From Mytilus trossulus (lineage: Eukaryota; Mollusca; Bivalvia; Mytilida; Mytilidae), in the NCBI RefSeq assembly GCF_036588685.1, contig NC_086386.1, positions 73,778,682-73,842,681 of the forward strand: a stretch of 64,000 nt of DNA. Reading direction: 5' to 3'. Shown in pieces: positions 12,915 to 26,249 of this stretch; the first letter of the stretch is position 1; each line of letters opens with the position of its first letter. The notes below the pieces were generated by a model. It did not search any database, was not told the origin of the DNA, and worked only from the letters and a program-made list of their open reading frames with translations. The position numbers and the translations under genes are program-made.

Positions 12915-12932
12915 CCACAATTCGTACAATCA
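12915..12932 (-). other. Candidate 18-nt microexon
   Basis: On the minus strand a pyrimidine-rich TTTTTCATTTTCAG acceptor is followed 18 nt later by a consensus GTGG^GTAAGT donor. The exon is divisible by three; two of the three phases are open. No host gene is established. Confidence 0.3.
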
Positions 12933-13049
12933 CTGAAAATGAAAAATGATTAACAACAACTAATATAACTGTATTGCACTGATACTAATATACATGTGTA
13001 ATGTTTTTTGTGTCTTTTAAAACCAAAAGATATTGCAAGATACAAATAT

Positions 13050-13070
13050 GTATATATATATATATATAAC
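13050..13070. repeat. (TA)n microsatellite
   Basis: About nine TA dinucleotides in a row. Confidence 0.9.
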
Positions 13071-15732
13071 GGTTTGATGAAAGACACTAAAGGAAGAAAA
13101 CATCAGCATTTAAAAAATTATTTTGTGTTTCTTGAATCTAGTATTAAATGTTTATGATTCACTGATTAAGTAATATATTGTGTTTGCTATTTTCATTTGG
13201 TGCTTCAATGATCTAAGAAATTTTAAGATTGATGAATCAATTTGCTATTATTCAAAAGACCAACATGCTTGAAATTGTACAAAAGAAGTAAATAAAACAG
13301 TTTCGTTATAACAAATAAGTATTAGTGTTTATTTCAATATTTCAAAATGTTTCTAACAGTTTGTCAACCTGAAATCTATTATTGACGAATATATAACATA
13401 AGTTGCTGTAAGACGTCACTGTTTATTTTATAGAAATATGCCAGTATTTTAGAACCAAAAGTAAGAGTTAGAAATAGTAAAACCGACATAATTATTGAAA
13501 ATGAGTTTGAGTATTCAAACTTTTACCCGGTAAATCATGATAAAACTTTAAAAAAAAATATCAGGACTGCTACTCATTAAAGATACCAGTCTTGAATTAC
13601 AACTCCAGTTTCCGGTGCATGTCAAAACATGGAGGGAAACAAAATAGTGCATTTTTTTCTGAACTAATTTTTTCTGTTTGATTATAGGTTTATACTGAAT
13701 TGAAACTTATATATAGACTTTAAAAAAAATCTTGCATCTTTTGGGGATATCAATCCAGGAAAGTGGAAGGATATCATGTTTACTGGAAGTGGCGCGGCCT
13801 AGTAAAAATAGCAAACAGAAAGTAGAAAAAAATGTTTTGACTTCATGATTGCGTAACTTGTTATCCTTCGTGGCAAGATCCCCTTTTTTTCGATTAATTC
13901 ACAATTTCACATTAGTACATTCATGATATGAACATGATTTTTTTTTCTATGTAACATTTTTTATTTTTTTATTTTCAATGATCAGCTGTTCTGCATGTGA
14001 GCCTATGGAGCAGTCAATTACAAGAATGCAACCTTAATTGGTATCTAGTGGATAGCTGTCAAATTTTTAATCATATCACATTGTTTCATCTTTATATTAG
14101 CACTCTCGTCGTTTGTTCTTCTTTTATTTTGTTAATCGAAAGTTTAATGTATTTAAGCGTCATATGTTTTGCCTTTCTTAATTTTGGTAGTGTTATGATA
14201 TTGTTCTTGTCAAGTTATTCATCTTGACTTAATTTGTTGTGTATGGCCAAAAAGATGTTTACATGATCGGGTTGTTTACCATTTATATTTGCTTACAAAA
14301 ATTATTTACTAATCACACGAGCAATCATTGATATTGACAAAATGATTAAAACTTTCTATTTGACTTGAATTATGATTCAAAATTATTATAATCTACGGTG
14401 CGAAATTTAAATTTCTACGGTGTTTCAGTAGTAATCATATATACAGACACAAAAGTTACTCAGACATAGATATATTGTTGTTCTTAGAAATTCTCAGGAG
14501 TTGTTGGATTGACATTTTAAATTATGAACAACATCATTCTACTTTGTGAACTAATCTTAAATAATATTCGGTTTGGATTTAGGAGAAAAATCCGGACAAA
14601 GAAAAGACTAGAATAGCACAATTAGACATTTAACAGTCTAGGTGGCATTTCAACTTGTATAATATTTCTGGTAAAATTGTACAATAAATCTGGTAAAATT
14701 TATCATTGGTTCTTGTCTTTTGTTTGCTATAATCTAAAAGTGATTTCTGGCAATACAGTAATTTGTTTAAACAACTTTTGTTTTGGTGGAATCCTGATGC
14801 AAAGGTCATTGTTGTTATCCAAAATAAATTGTGACTGCATTGGTAATCGTAGGATGAATAAAAAGACAATTATAATGCAAAGTAATAAAATCAAACATTG
14901 TCAAAATACAGCCAATAGCGTGGAAGACATAACTATCAACATGATAAAATAAATTGGTCCTTACATGTTTACACTGCGTGGATTGATAATACTTTCTTAA
15001 AAATGTTTTCAGCTCTATTTTGTATTCCTGTCGTGTAACTCATTAAATTACAGATGACCAAGAGTAACAAAAACAATACATTGATGTGTCAGAATGACAT
15101 GTATGGCCTCGTTTTCAAAAACGGTTGCAAGCTCATTATGGGAAGGACTTTAGAAAATAGTCTTAATAACTGTTATAATATAACTAATTTGTTTGAGCTC
15201 AACTCATAGCTATGATTTCGGCAAAATTCAGAGTATTGAGACCTAATTTAAACATGATATGTTACTCATCACTAACTAAAAATCAACTCAAAAAAACGTT
15301 TCGGAACCAAACGTATATACATGTTATTTTCACTTTAGCGCTTAATTTCTGCCCAATTCAGGGGAGCGGAACGAAACGTTAAAAAATCTGTATCATATAA
15401 GTTTCATATAAGACCAACAGTATGTAAATGCGTTGAGGAAACATTCCGTTTATAGTTCGTTTTCGAATGATAGAACGATGGAATGACGAACAAGGGTTAA
15501 ACTACATGGTCCCTATGTTTCTCCGTAGTACATGTATCGATTTATTTATGATTATGACATGAACAGTATTATTGAGGAACACTGTAATCCCTTCGGGGTC
15601 TAAAAATGATGGTATAATACATGATGTGAAAATAATGTTTTTTCAGACCTAGTTACAATCAGATAACAGACTAACTAAGATATAATTATATAACCAATAT
15701 CTTACGAAAGGCAAATAATAATGTATACTTAC

Positions 15733-15741
15733 AAAAAACCT
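15733..15741 (-). other. Candidate 9-nt microexon, unit A
   Basis: Minus strand: TTTATTGTAG acceptor, 9 nt (AGGTTTTTT), then GTAAGTATAC. Both splice sites are unchanged in units B and C although the 9 nt between them vary. Confidence 0.3.
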
Positions 15742-16348
15742 CTACAATAAATAGAAAAAAAATTGATCGTTATAAAATGTATAAGATAATGCAAATACAG
15801 TAAATTCAAATGATATGGACAAATGTAATTCTATTTGAAAAAAAGATATAGAATGTCAAATCATCTTTGAAATACTAAATTAAACAAAAATTTTCCATCA
15901 CACTTCAAGGAAAAACGTTTGACAACGATATTCATTAAATATTTTAAAAAAATTTGTCTGTAATAAATCAGTGAATGGATCATGTTATCTTGAATACAGA
16001 TACATATAACTGGTTAAAATTTTATCATTGTTGTGATTAAATCAGTGTAGTACTTTTGACCTGTTATACAAATCTAGTCACTCCCTTCAACAGTGAGTTT
16101 TGAATCATTTTCTTATAAACCTGTTAAGGTTGAGTTCGATATTTTCTTTACAACTACAGCTCACAATTGGACGTTATTAAACAAACGATTCAACTAACAT
16201 ATTAACAAATGTATTATTCAATAATGACGTAAAATGTGACATTCTAAGATTAAAGACTAAGACAAAAAATGCGGAAAATAAAAAAAAGTGGCAATACAAA
16301 TAGATGAAAAAAGATATACGACAGCTAAACGAATATCCTCAGTCTTAC

Positions 16349-16375
16349 TGAACCGTATTCCAGACATAAGTTAAA
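16349..16375 (-). other. Candidate 27-nt exon, unit A
   Basis: Minus strand: acceptor GATTGACTACAG, 27 nt reading FNLCLEYGS in one frame, donor TTCA^GTAAGAC. The same arrangement is in unit B at 20227-20253. Confidence 0.25.
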
Positions 16376-17302
16376 CTGTAGTCAATCGAATCATAGGTAC
16401 TTTATTCATATGATTTGCACCACGTGACTTTTGCCCTTTTGATTAAATTACTTCTTTCAGTCTAAGATTGAAATTATAAATTATATCAAATTTTCGGATG
16501 ATCCAGTCCATTTCCGTCATGGATCTAAGACTAATGTCTTTTGGAAAACTTCCTTTGACGAATATTTACAAAAATGTTTTGTAAATCTGAGGGAAAATGA
16601 TGAAATTTGACTTTTTACACAATGGGAATGTTGAAATCATCATGTTTAAAAGAATTTGGACGTAAACTTAAGAAAACAGGTAGTTTTAAAGTTATCAAGC
16701 TTTAAAATTCAACATGCAAGGTGTTTCCCCTTTATATGCGGACAAATCATGAACAAAATCTTCTTGTATCTTGATTTCTGTTCTGAACCTTGCGTTTCGA
16801 CGATTTTTAGCTATTTTATATAGCAATTATAAGTCGGTTACCCTTCCGATTTATAAACTAAAAAGGCTGAAAGTTTTCAAAGTTACTGTAGTCAATGTTA
16901 ATTTTTTTTAACAGAACCCTAAAAACCTGTACCCGTACACATTGTTGATACAGCATAGGAATTGGTATAATGGCATTTTTAATTTAGAGGCAAATATAAT
17001 GGTAATGTAATGGCTGCCGTTATGATAAGACAAAATGGCCGTTATGCAAATAAGCAAAATACCCCGAATTTAGCCATATCTTCCGCCTTCTAAAGTCAGC
17101 GGTTTACTAGGTTATGACAAAGGATGGATACCTCTATTAAAAAAATATTATTTAGAAAAATTTACGTTAATATCATCAAGTTAATGTATATCAGTGGAAC
17201 GCCGGCAATAATACTATACTCAGTGTTTTGAAGAGCCTTTTCGCTCTTCATTTCCTGTGACATAATATGAAAATCTGATGCCTCATTTAATTTTTTTATC
17301 GT

Positions 17303-17395
17303 CCAATCAATGTGTGGTTTAAGATATGTAGGACCAATCAATGTGTGGTTTAAGATATGTAGGACCAATCAATGTGTGGTTTAAGATATGTAGGA
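17303..17395. repeat. Three 31-bp direct repeats at the A/B junction
   Basis: Copies start at 17303, 17334 and 17365, each with CCAATCAATGTGTGGTTTA. The equivalent site at the B/C junction has two copies (21184, 21215). This is the only length difference in an otherwise matching stretch. Confidence 0.9.
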
Positions 17396-19610
17396 CCAAC
17401 TTGTTAAGCGAAAGTTTTAAAGGAGTAGGTCCGGTAAGGGTAAGATTTGTAGGACCAACGGGTTTTGGATAAGCAAACATTTTAAATTTTGTATCATCCG
17501 ACGAAAACATAAGAAGCCACAAACACAATACTAAATTTAAAAATTCCAACCAATCAAACCGTTCAGAAAAATAAACGACAATGAAATTAATGAATAAAAA
17601 AAAATCCTCTTTGAAACTACGAACTGCACGCAACTAGTTTCCTTGGTCTACACGAAGAAATATTAGGGATATTCGAATATAACATTTTGAAAATAGTTTA
17701 GAAATGAATAAAGTGGCTTTTTCTATATCTTTTTCTCCTTTATGGATTGACAGGCATTATACATATTCATTTATGGTTGCACACAATAAAACTAGCCAAA
17801 TAAGAGAGATAAAAACAATACGATACAGTTTATGTTGTAATTTCTTATTTTTATCAAAAGCATTAATGTTACAAAATTTACTGTATCAGATCCATGAAAC
17901 AGTCAATTACAAGAATGCAACCTTAATTGGTATCCAGTGGATAGCTGTAAAATTTGCAATCATATCACATTGTTTCATCTTGATATTAGCACTATCGTCG
18001 TTTGTTCTTCTTCTTTTTTTTGTTAATCGAAAGGTTAATGCATTTAGGCGTTATATTGTTCTTGTCAAGTTATTCATCTTGACCTAACTTGTTGTGTATG
18101 ACCCAAAAGATGTTAACATGTTAACATGATCGGGTTTTTTACCATTAATATTTGCTTACAAAAACTATTTACTAATCACAGGAGCAATCATTGGTATTGA
18201 CAAAATGATTAAAACTTTCTATTAGACTTGCATTATGATTCAAAATTATTATAATCTACGGTGCGAAATTTAAATTTCTACTGTGTTTCAGTAGTAACCA
18301 TATATACAGACACACAAATTACTCAGACATTGATATATTGTTGTTCTTAGAAATTCTCAGGAGTTGTTGGATTGACATTTTAAATTATGAACAACATCAT
18401 TCTACTTTGTGAACTAATCTTAAATAATATTCGGTTTGGATTTAGGAGAAAAATCCGGACAAAGAAAAGACTAGAATAGCACAATTAGACATTTAACAGT
18501 CTAGGTGGCATTTCAACTTGTATAATATTTCTGGTAAAATTGTACAATAAATCTGGTAAAATTTATCATTGGTTCTTGTCTTTTGTTTGCTATAATCTAA
18601 AAGTGATTTCTGGCAATACAGTAATTTGTTTAAACAACTTTTGTTTTGGTGGAATCCTGATGCAAAGGTCATTGTTGTTATCCAAAATAAATTGTGACTG
18701 CATTGGTAATCGTAGGATGAATAAAAAGACAATTATAATGCAAAGTAATAAAATCAAACATTGTCAAAATACAGCCAATAGCGTGGAAGACATAACTATC
18801 AACATGATAAAATAAATTGGTCCTTACATGTTTACACTGCGTGGATTGATAATACTTTCTTAAAAATGTTTTCAGCTCTATTTTGTATTCCTGTCGTGTA
18901 ACTCATTAAATTACAGATGACCAAGAGTAACAAAAACAATACATTGATGTGTCAGAATGACATGTATGGCCTCGTTTTCAAAAACGGTTGCAATTTCAAT
19001 ATGGGAAGGACTTTAGAAAATAGTCTTAATAACTGTTTTAATATAACTAATTTGTTTAAGCTCAACTCATAGCTAGGATTTCGGCAAAATTCAGAGTATT
19101 GAAACCTAATTTAAACATGATATGTTACTCATCACAAACTAAAAATCAACTCAAAAAAACGTTTCGGAACCAAACGTATAAACATGTTATTTTCACTTTA
19201 GCGCTTAATTTCTGCCCAAATCAGCGGAGTGGAACTAAACGTTAATATATCTGTAGCTTATCATATATTTCATATAAGATTCACATAAGACCAACAGTAA
19301 GTAAATGCGTTGAGGAAACATTCCGTTTAAAGTTCGTTGTCGAATGATAGAACGATGGAATGACGAACAAGGGTTAAACTACATGGTCCCCATGTTTCTC
19401 CGTAGTACATGTATCGATTTATTTATGATTATGTCATGAACAGTATTATTGAGGTAGACTGTAATTCCTTCGGGGTCTAAAAATTATGGTCCAATACATT
19501 ATGTGAAAATAATGTTTTTTTTAGACCTAGTAACAAGCAGATAACAGACTAACTCAGATATAATTATGTAACCAATATCTTACGAAAGGCAAATAAAAAT
19601 GTATACTTAC

Positions 19611-19619
19611 ATAGAACCT
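19611..19619 (-). other. Candidate 9-nt microexon, unit B
   Basis: Same acceptor and donor as in units A and C, with AGGTTCTAT between them. Confidence 0.3.
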
Positions 19620-20226
19620 CTACAATAAATAAAAAAAAATTGATCGTTATAAAATGTATAAGATAATGCAAATACAGTAAAATCAAATGATATGGACAAA
19701 TGAAATTCTATTTGAAAAAAAGATATAGAATGTCAAATCATCTTTGAAATACTAAATTAAACAAAAATTTTCCATCACGCTTCAAGGAAAAACGTTTGAC
19801 AACGATATTCATTAAATATTTTAAAAAAATTTGTCTGTAATAAATCAGTGAATGGATCATGTTATCTTGAATACAGATACATATAACTGGTTAAAATTTT
19901 ATCATTGTTGTGATTAAATCAGTGTAGTACTTTTGACCTGTTATACAAATCTAGTCACTCCCTTCAACAGTGAGTTTTGAATCATTTTCTTATAAACCTG
20001 TTAAGGTTGAGTTCGATATTTTCTTTACAACTACAGCTCACAATTGGACGTTATTAAACAAACGATTCAACTAACATATTAACAAATGTATTATTCAATA
20101 ATGACGTAAAATGTGACATTCTAAGATTAAAGACTAAGACAAAAAATGCGGAAAATAAAAAGAAAGAGGCAATACAAATAGATGAAAAAAGATATACCAC
20201 AGCTAAACGAATATCCTCAGTCTTAC

Positions 20227-20253
20227 TGAACCGTATTCCAAACATAAGTTCAA
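20227..20253 (-). other. Candidate 27-nt exon, unit B
   Basis: Same splice sites as 16349-16375; the frame reads LNLCLEYGS. An alternative view is a 77-codon unspliced frame (20287-20054) with one hydrophobic segment, but the matching frame in unit A has a stop codon. Confidence 0.25.
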
Positions 20254-21183
20254 CTGTAGTCAATCGAATCATAGGTACTTTATTCATATGATTTGCACCA
20301 CGTGACTTTTGCCCTTTTGATTAAATTACTTCTTTCAGTCTAAGATTGAAATTATAAATTATATCAAATTTTCGGATGATCCAGTCCATTTCCGTCATGG
20401 ATCTAAGACTAATGTCTTTTGGAAAACTTCCTTTGACGAATATTTACAAAAATGTTTTGTAAATCTGAGGGAAAATGATGAAAATTTGACTTTTTACACA
20501 ATGGGAAGGTTGAAATCATCATGTTTAAAAGAATTTGGACGTAAACTTAAGAAAACAGGTAGTTTTAAAGTTATCAAGCTTTAAAATTCAACATGCAAGG
20601 TGTTTTCCCTTGATATGCGGACGAATCATGAACAAAATCTTCTTGTATCTTGATTTCTGTTCTGAACCTTGCGTTTCGACGATTTTTAGCTATTTTACAT
20701 GATAGCAATTATAAATCGGTTACCCTTCCGATTTTTAAACTAAAAAGGCTGAAAGTTTTCAAAGTTACTGTAGTCAATGTTAAATTTTTTGAACAGAACC
20801 CTAAAAACCTGTACCCGTACACATTGTTGATACAGCATATGAATTGGTATAATGGCATTTTTAATTTAGAGGCATATATAATGCTAATGTAATGGCTGCC
20901 GTTATGATAAGACAAAATGGCCGTTATGCAAATAAGCAAAATACCCCGAATTTAGCCATATCTTCCGCCTTATAAAGTCAGCGGTTTACTAGGTTATGAC
21001 AAAGGATGAATACCTCTATAAAAAAATATTATTTAGAAAAATTTACGTTATTATCATCAAGTTAATGTATATCAGTGAAACGCCGGCAATAATACTATAC
21101 TCAGTGATTTGAAGAGCCTTTTCGCTCTTCATTTCCTGTGACATAATATGAAAATCTGATGCCTCATTTAATTTTTTTATCGT

Positions 21184-21245
21184 CCAATCAATGTGTGGTT
21201 TAAGATATGTAGGACCAATCAATGTGTGGTTTAAGATATGTAGGA
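21184..21245. repeat. Two 31-bp direct repeats at the B/C junction
   Basis: Copies at 21184 and 21215; a third is present in the matching position of the A/B junction. Confidence 0.9.
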
Positions 21246-21487
21246 CCAACTTGTTAAGCGAAAGTTTTAAAGGAGTAGGTCCGGTAAGGGTAAGATTTGT
21301 AGGACCAACGGGTTTTGGATAAGCAAACATTTTAAATTTTGTATCATCCGACGAAAACATAAGAAGCCACAAACACAATACTAAATTTAGAAATTCCAAC
21401 CAATCAAACCGTTCAGAAAAATAAACGACAATGAAATTAATGAATAAAAAAAAATCCGCTTTGAAACTACGAACTGCACGCAACTAG

Positions 21488-24070
21488 TTTCCTTGGTCTA
21501 CACGAAGAAATATTAGGGATATTCGAATATAACATTTTGAAAATAGTTTAGAAATGAATAAAGTGGCTTTTTCTATATCTTTTTCTCCTTTATGGATTGA
21601 CAGGCATTATACATTTTCATTTATGGTTGCACACAATAAAGCTAGCCAAATAAGAGAGATAAAAACAATACGATACAGTTTATGTTGTAATTTCTTATTT
21701 TTATCAACAGCATTAATGGTACAAAATTTACTGTATCAGATCCATGGAACAGTCAATTACAAGAATGCAACCTTAATTGGTATCCAGTGGATAGCTGTCA
21801 AATTTTCAATTATATCACATTGTTTCATCTTGATATTAGCACTCTCGTCGTTTGTTTTTCTTTTTATTTTGTTAATCGAAAGGTTAATGCATTTAGGCGT
21901 CATATGTTTTGCCTTTCTTAATTTTGGTAGTGTTATGATATTGTTCTTGTCAAGTTATTCATCTTGACCTAATTTGTTGTGTATGGCCCAAAAGATGTTA
22001 ATATGATCGGGTTGTTTACCATTTATATTTGCTTACAAAAATTATTTACTAATCACAGGAGCAATCATTGATATTGACGAAATGATTAAAACTTTCTATT
22101 AGACTTGCATTATGATTCAAAATTATCATAATCTACGGTGCGAAATTTAAATTTCTATGGTGTTTCAGTAGTAACCATATATATAGACACAAAAGTTATT
22201 CACAAATTGATATATTGTTGTTCTTAGAAATTCTTTGGGGTTGTTGGATTGACATTTTGAATTTATGAACAACATCATACTACTTTGTGAACTAATCTTA
22301 AATAATATTCGGTTCTGATTTCGAAACAGTTAGGAGAAAATTCCGGACAAAGAAAAGACTAGAATAGGACCATCAGATATTATAAAGTTTATAGGTGGCA
22401 TTTCAACTTGTGTAATATTTCTGGTAAAATTGTACAATAAATCTGGTAAAATTAAGCATTGGTTCTTGTCTTATGTTGGCTATATTCCAAAAGTGATTTC
22501 CGGCAATACAGTTATTTGTTTAAACAACTATTGTTATGATGGAAACCTGATGCAAAGGTCATTGTTGTTATCCAAAATAAAATGTGACTGCATTGGTAAT
22601 CGTAGGATAAATAAAAAGACATTTATATTGCAAAGCAATGTAATCAAACATTGTCAAATAAGGTCAATAACGCTGACGACATTACTATGAACATGATAAA
22701 ATAAACTAGTCTTCACATGTTAACACTGCATGGATTGATAATAATTTCATAACTAGGTTTTCAGTACTATTGTGTATTCCTAGATATCCTGCCGTGTAAC
22801 TAATTAGATAACAGATGACCAAGAGTAACAAAACCAATACATTGATGTGTCATGTATGGCCTCGTTTTCATAAACGGTTGCAAGCTCAATATGGGAAGGA
22901 CTTTAGAAAATAGTCTTAATAACTGTTATTTTAACGAATTTGTTTAAGCTCAAATTATAGCTATGATTTCGGCAAAATTCAGAGTAATGGAACCTAATGT
23001 TAATATGATCTGTAGCTCATCACAATAGACTCACAGAGAAAAAATCAACTAAGAATATTTAAATGTGTTTAGGAACCAAACGTATATACATGTTATTTTC
23101 ACGATATTTTCAAAGTTTAGCGCGTAATTTCTGCCAAAATCAGCAGAGCGGAACCAAATTTTAATCAATCTGTAGCTTACCATATTAGATTCACATACTA
23201 AAGATTAACAGTATGTAAATGCGTTGAGGAAACATTCCGTATATAGTTTGTTGTCGAATGATTGAATGATGGAATAACGAACAAGGGTTAAACTACATGG
23301 TCCCGATGTTTGTCAGTAGTACATGTATCAATTTATTTATGATTATAACATGAAATGTATTATTTAGTAACAATGTAATACTTTCGGATTATGGTGCGAA
23401 ACATTTTGTGAAAATAATGTTTTTTCAGACCTTGTCACAAGCAGATAACAGACTAACTCAGATATAATTATGTAACGAATATATATTTACGAAAGGCAAA
23501 TAAAATTGTATACTTACTTTAAACTTCTACAATAAATAGAAAAAAAAATATTTGATGTAAAGAACAGTTACTGAGATCGTTATAAAATGTATAACATAAT
23601 GCAAACAAAGTAAAATAAAATGATATGGACAAATGTAATGTTATTTGGAAAAAAAGATATAGAAAAAAGAATGTCAAATCATCTTTGAAATACTAAATTA
23701 AACAAAATTTTCCAGCAAGCTTCAAGGAAAAACGTTTAACCACGATATTTATTAAATATTTTAAAGAAAATTGTCTGTAATAATTTCATGGATCATGTTA
23801 TCTCGAATACAGATATATAACTAGTTAAAACTTTAAAATTGTTTTGATTAGATGAGTGTAGTACTGTGGACCTGTACTACAAATTTAGTCACTGCCATCA
23901 TCCGTGTGGTTTGAATCATTTCCTTATAAACCTGTGAATCTTTACGATTACAATTTCGATATTTTCTATACAACTCACAATTGGACGTTGTTACACATAC
24001 GATTCAACTAACAAATAAACAAATGTATAATTTCAATAATGAAGTAGCACGTGACATTCTGATGTTAAAT
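21488..24070. repeat. Tandem triplication, unit C (3' truncated)
   Basis: Its first ~480 bp are almost identical to unit B; beyond about 22200 it drops to roughly 85-90% by eye with many small indels. Similarity ends at about 24070 (GTGACATTCT), so the last ~1.3 kb of the unit is absent. Confidence 0.9.
23518..23526 (-). other. Candidate 9-nt microexon, unit C
   Basis: Same acceptor and donor as in units A and B, with AAGTTTAAA between them. Unit C is otherwise the most diverged. Confidence 0.3.
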
Positions 24071-24302
24071 ACTACAACCACAAATGACAAATGACATCCC
24101 AACAGTAAGTGTTATACAGTTTCTTGATCTTTCTTGCAATATTTGATACATAACATTGTAAAAGGTTCATTTTGTAAGTGTAGGGTTAAAGTATCTTCAA
24201 CATTTTATTCAATTTAATCGATCAGCTGCAACTACAACTGGTATTGTACCTTGGTTTATAATTGTATTGTACATGTCTTATGAACCTTCGTAGAACGTAA
24301 GA
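24071..24302. other. No recognised feature
   Basis: Sequence just past the end of unit C; a plus-strand donor-like CAACA^GTAAGTG lies at about 24105. Confidence 0.3.
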
Positions 24303-24400
24303 AAAGTTATCCAAGGTACCAGGATTATAATTTAGTACGCAGACGCGCGTTTCGTCTACATAAGATTCACCAGTGACGCTAATAAAAATATTCATATCAA
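24303..24400 (-). repeat. Fragment of the 'CGCGCGTTTCGTCTAC' mussel repeat
   Basis: Read on the minus strand it has the GTAGACGAAACGCGCGTC core and ends near GGTACCTTGG, matching the plus-strand copy at 58080-58170. Confidence 0.75.
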
Positions 24401-25559
24401 AGTGTAAAATAGTTTGTAATTTTCCCCTTTCAGTATTGATTTCTGTAGATTGTAACAATTTTAATGATATTCTAATCCCATAAATTTGTTAAAATATGGG
24501 ATTAACATCATCCTATTTCGAGTATTACAATTATTATCCCTGTCTTCGTCATGCTATCATCTTTGCTGTCATTCACGTATTTAACCAATACATTAATTCG
24601 TGTCTACGGTACCGTTCACAAATTGTCATCTACGTTAATTGGATTGATTTAATGTGAGACCTTTTCAAGAAACAACTATATGATAACACGTCCTCTTACC
24701 AAATTACGTACTAGAGGAAAGGACAAATATTTCTAGTCAGATACTCAAATATATCAGTATGTACTGCTGTTAATAATGTTTTCGTGTACAAGTGAAAATG
24801 TTAATGCAAGATTTTCTTTGCGTGCATCAGATAATAATTGTCACACCATGTCCGAGAACAAATTTTATGAAATAAAACATTCCAATATTCCAGTACAGTT
24901 CTTTGGAACAGTATTCCTGTATAAATGAAAATGATAGAAACGATAGAACAGTCCAAATAAAATTAATATAATTTCTGGTTTCTAAACTAAAAAAGTAATC
25001 ATCAGATGAAGAAAAATCAATATATATATTTGTCTTGTATATCTGACATTTACAAAATATGTTCATGAAACGATTTTGTACGTTTTTCGCCATTTGATTT
25101 TGCATAAAAAGTTTTACGTATGTCAACGTATATATTATATTATTGCTAAATTTTGAGTTATTCAGAGGGCATCGGGGTAGATTATTAATATTCTTACTGA
25201 TTTTACCGTCTTTAGATAAAGTATTTATCATTATTATATTATATCACATTTCTGTATCAATTGTATATATAAATTTTTCAGTATATTTGTCGTTAATAAA
25301 TTTGAATAGGAGTACTTACTCAGAAGTTATTTCTGTCCTGAAATGTACACAATTAAGAGTTAAAATTATATTTGTAAATCACACATATCAAAGAACTTAA
25401 GACAAAAATATAAATAAAAGACACACATAGTTTTATGTGCTTCTTCGTTACATTTGTTGTTTTTATAGTGATTAAGATGATAACACAATGTTGACTGTTG
25501 TACCCATATTTTGACATTTTTACTTATTGTGTCTGTTTATTTTGTTCACACATCGTTGA
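24401..25559. other. AT-rich region without a firm gene
   Basis: A 134-codon minus-strand frame (25231-24827) is open but has no recognisable domain and is of a length that AT-rich DNA can give by chance. A candidate 18-nt exon is listed separately. Confidence 0.3.
25320..25337 (-). other. Candidate 18-nt microexon
   Basis: Minus strand: TTGTGTACATTTCAG acceptor, 18 nt, then a TCTGA^GTAAGTAC donor. Only one phase is free of stop codons. Confidence 0.3.
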
Positions 25560-25800
25560 CAATGTAATGGAATTTGATGCGACTGTCATACAAGTGAGAG
25601 GTTTAACTAGCTATAAAACCAGGTTCAATCCACCATTTTCTACATAAGAAAATGCCTGTACCAAGTCAGGAACATGACCATTGTTATCCATTCGTTTGAT
25701 GTGTTTGAACTATTGATTTTGCTATTTGATTTGGGACTTTCCTTTTTGAATTTTCCTCGGAGTTCAGTATTTTTGTGTTTTTAATTATTTTTTTTTATAT
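25560..25800 (+). repeat. Dispersed repeat, best-preserved copy
   Basis: Blocks in order: GACTGTCATACAAGTGAGAG, AGGTTCAATCCACCATTTTC, GTACCAAGTCAGGAACATGA, TTTGAATTTTCCTCGGAGTT. Relatives are at 8140, 11090, 12630, 26395 and 57240 (minus). Confidence 0.8.
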
Positions 25801-26249
25801 ACCATGTAAAAGTATGGTCTATTGCTATTTATTATACACACCGATGTGATCATACGATTTATAGTTTCCTTAACGAGTTACAGGTAAAAGAATTCAGATA
25901 TACGAAGCATTCGGATAATACATCCTTCTCCTTAATTAATACACATAATAAGATTAGATAACTAAAAACAGGGTATTAAATAAAACTGGAAATCAACATC
26001 AATTCTAGAAAACCTCCATTTCTTCTTACCTCTTAATTTCATGGTGTTAGTTCAATTATTTTTTAATTTGATGTAATTACCTTTTTTTTCTGTTTAGTTG
26101 TTTGTTTTTTTTTCATATTCAGCCTATTAATTATGTTTTACATACATATTGTGCATTATAACTTACCTTAGGAAATAAATTGCAAAACTTGATAGTATGG
26201 CTAAACCTTTTCATGATTTGTAAACATGAAAACTTAGAAACTAAGCTTA

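Larger units (their letters stand above)
14003..17637. repeat. Tandem triplication, unit A (5' truncated)
   Basis: From about 14240 onward it is nearly identical to unit B at 18100-21487 (offset 3863 at the block beginning ATGTACAATAAA). Its left boundary is at about 14003, where it joins the 'CAGTCAATTACAAGAATGCA' block found at 17900 and 21750. No intact gene is evident. A plus-strand frame (14677-14952) and a minus-strand frame (14630-14869) are open, but when unit C is compared most changes alter residues, which argues against coding. Confidence 0.9.
17638..21487. repeat. Tandem triplication, unit B
   Basis: Complete unit of about 3850 bp. Its first 450 bp (17638-18087) are closest to unit C, the rest to unit A. 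A deletion of about 35 bp near 18050 (present in A and C) sits between short direct repeats and shortens the open frame that starts at 17704. Confidence 0.9.

Noticed and set aside
14677..14952. 91-codon frame repeated exactly in unit B (18540-18815)
   Set aside because: Identity only reflects the recent duplication. The unit C version changes many residues, and the antisense frame is equally open, so there is no sign of selection on the protein.
21043..21483. 146-codon minus-strand frame with repeated LNHTLIGPTYLKPHIDW-like units
   Set aside because: The peptide repeat is just the 31-bp DNA repeat translated. 31 is not a multiple of three, so an extra copy shifts the frame, as seen at 17162-17633.
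21554..21967. 137-codon frame with hydrophobic segments, also at 17704-18087
   Set aside because: It differs between units B and C by a ~35-bp deletion that changes the C-terminus. No domain, and AT-rich DNA readily gives hydrophobic frames.
24827..25231. 134-codon minus-strand frame
   Set aside because: No start context, domain or second copy; length within chance for a 64-kb AT-rich window on six frames.
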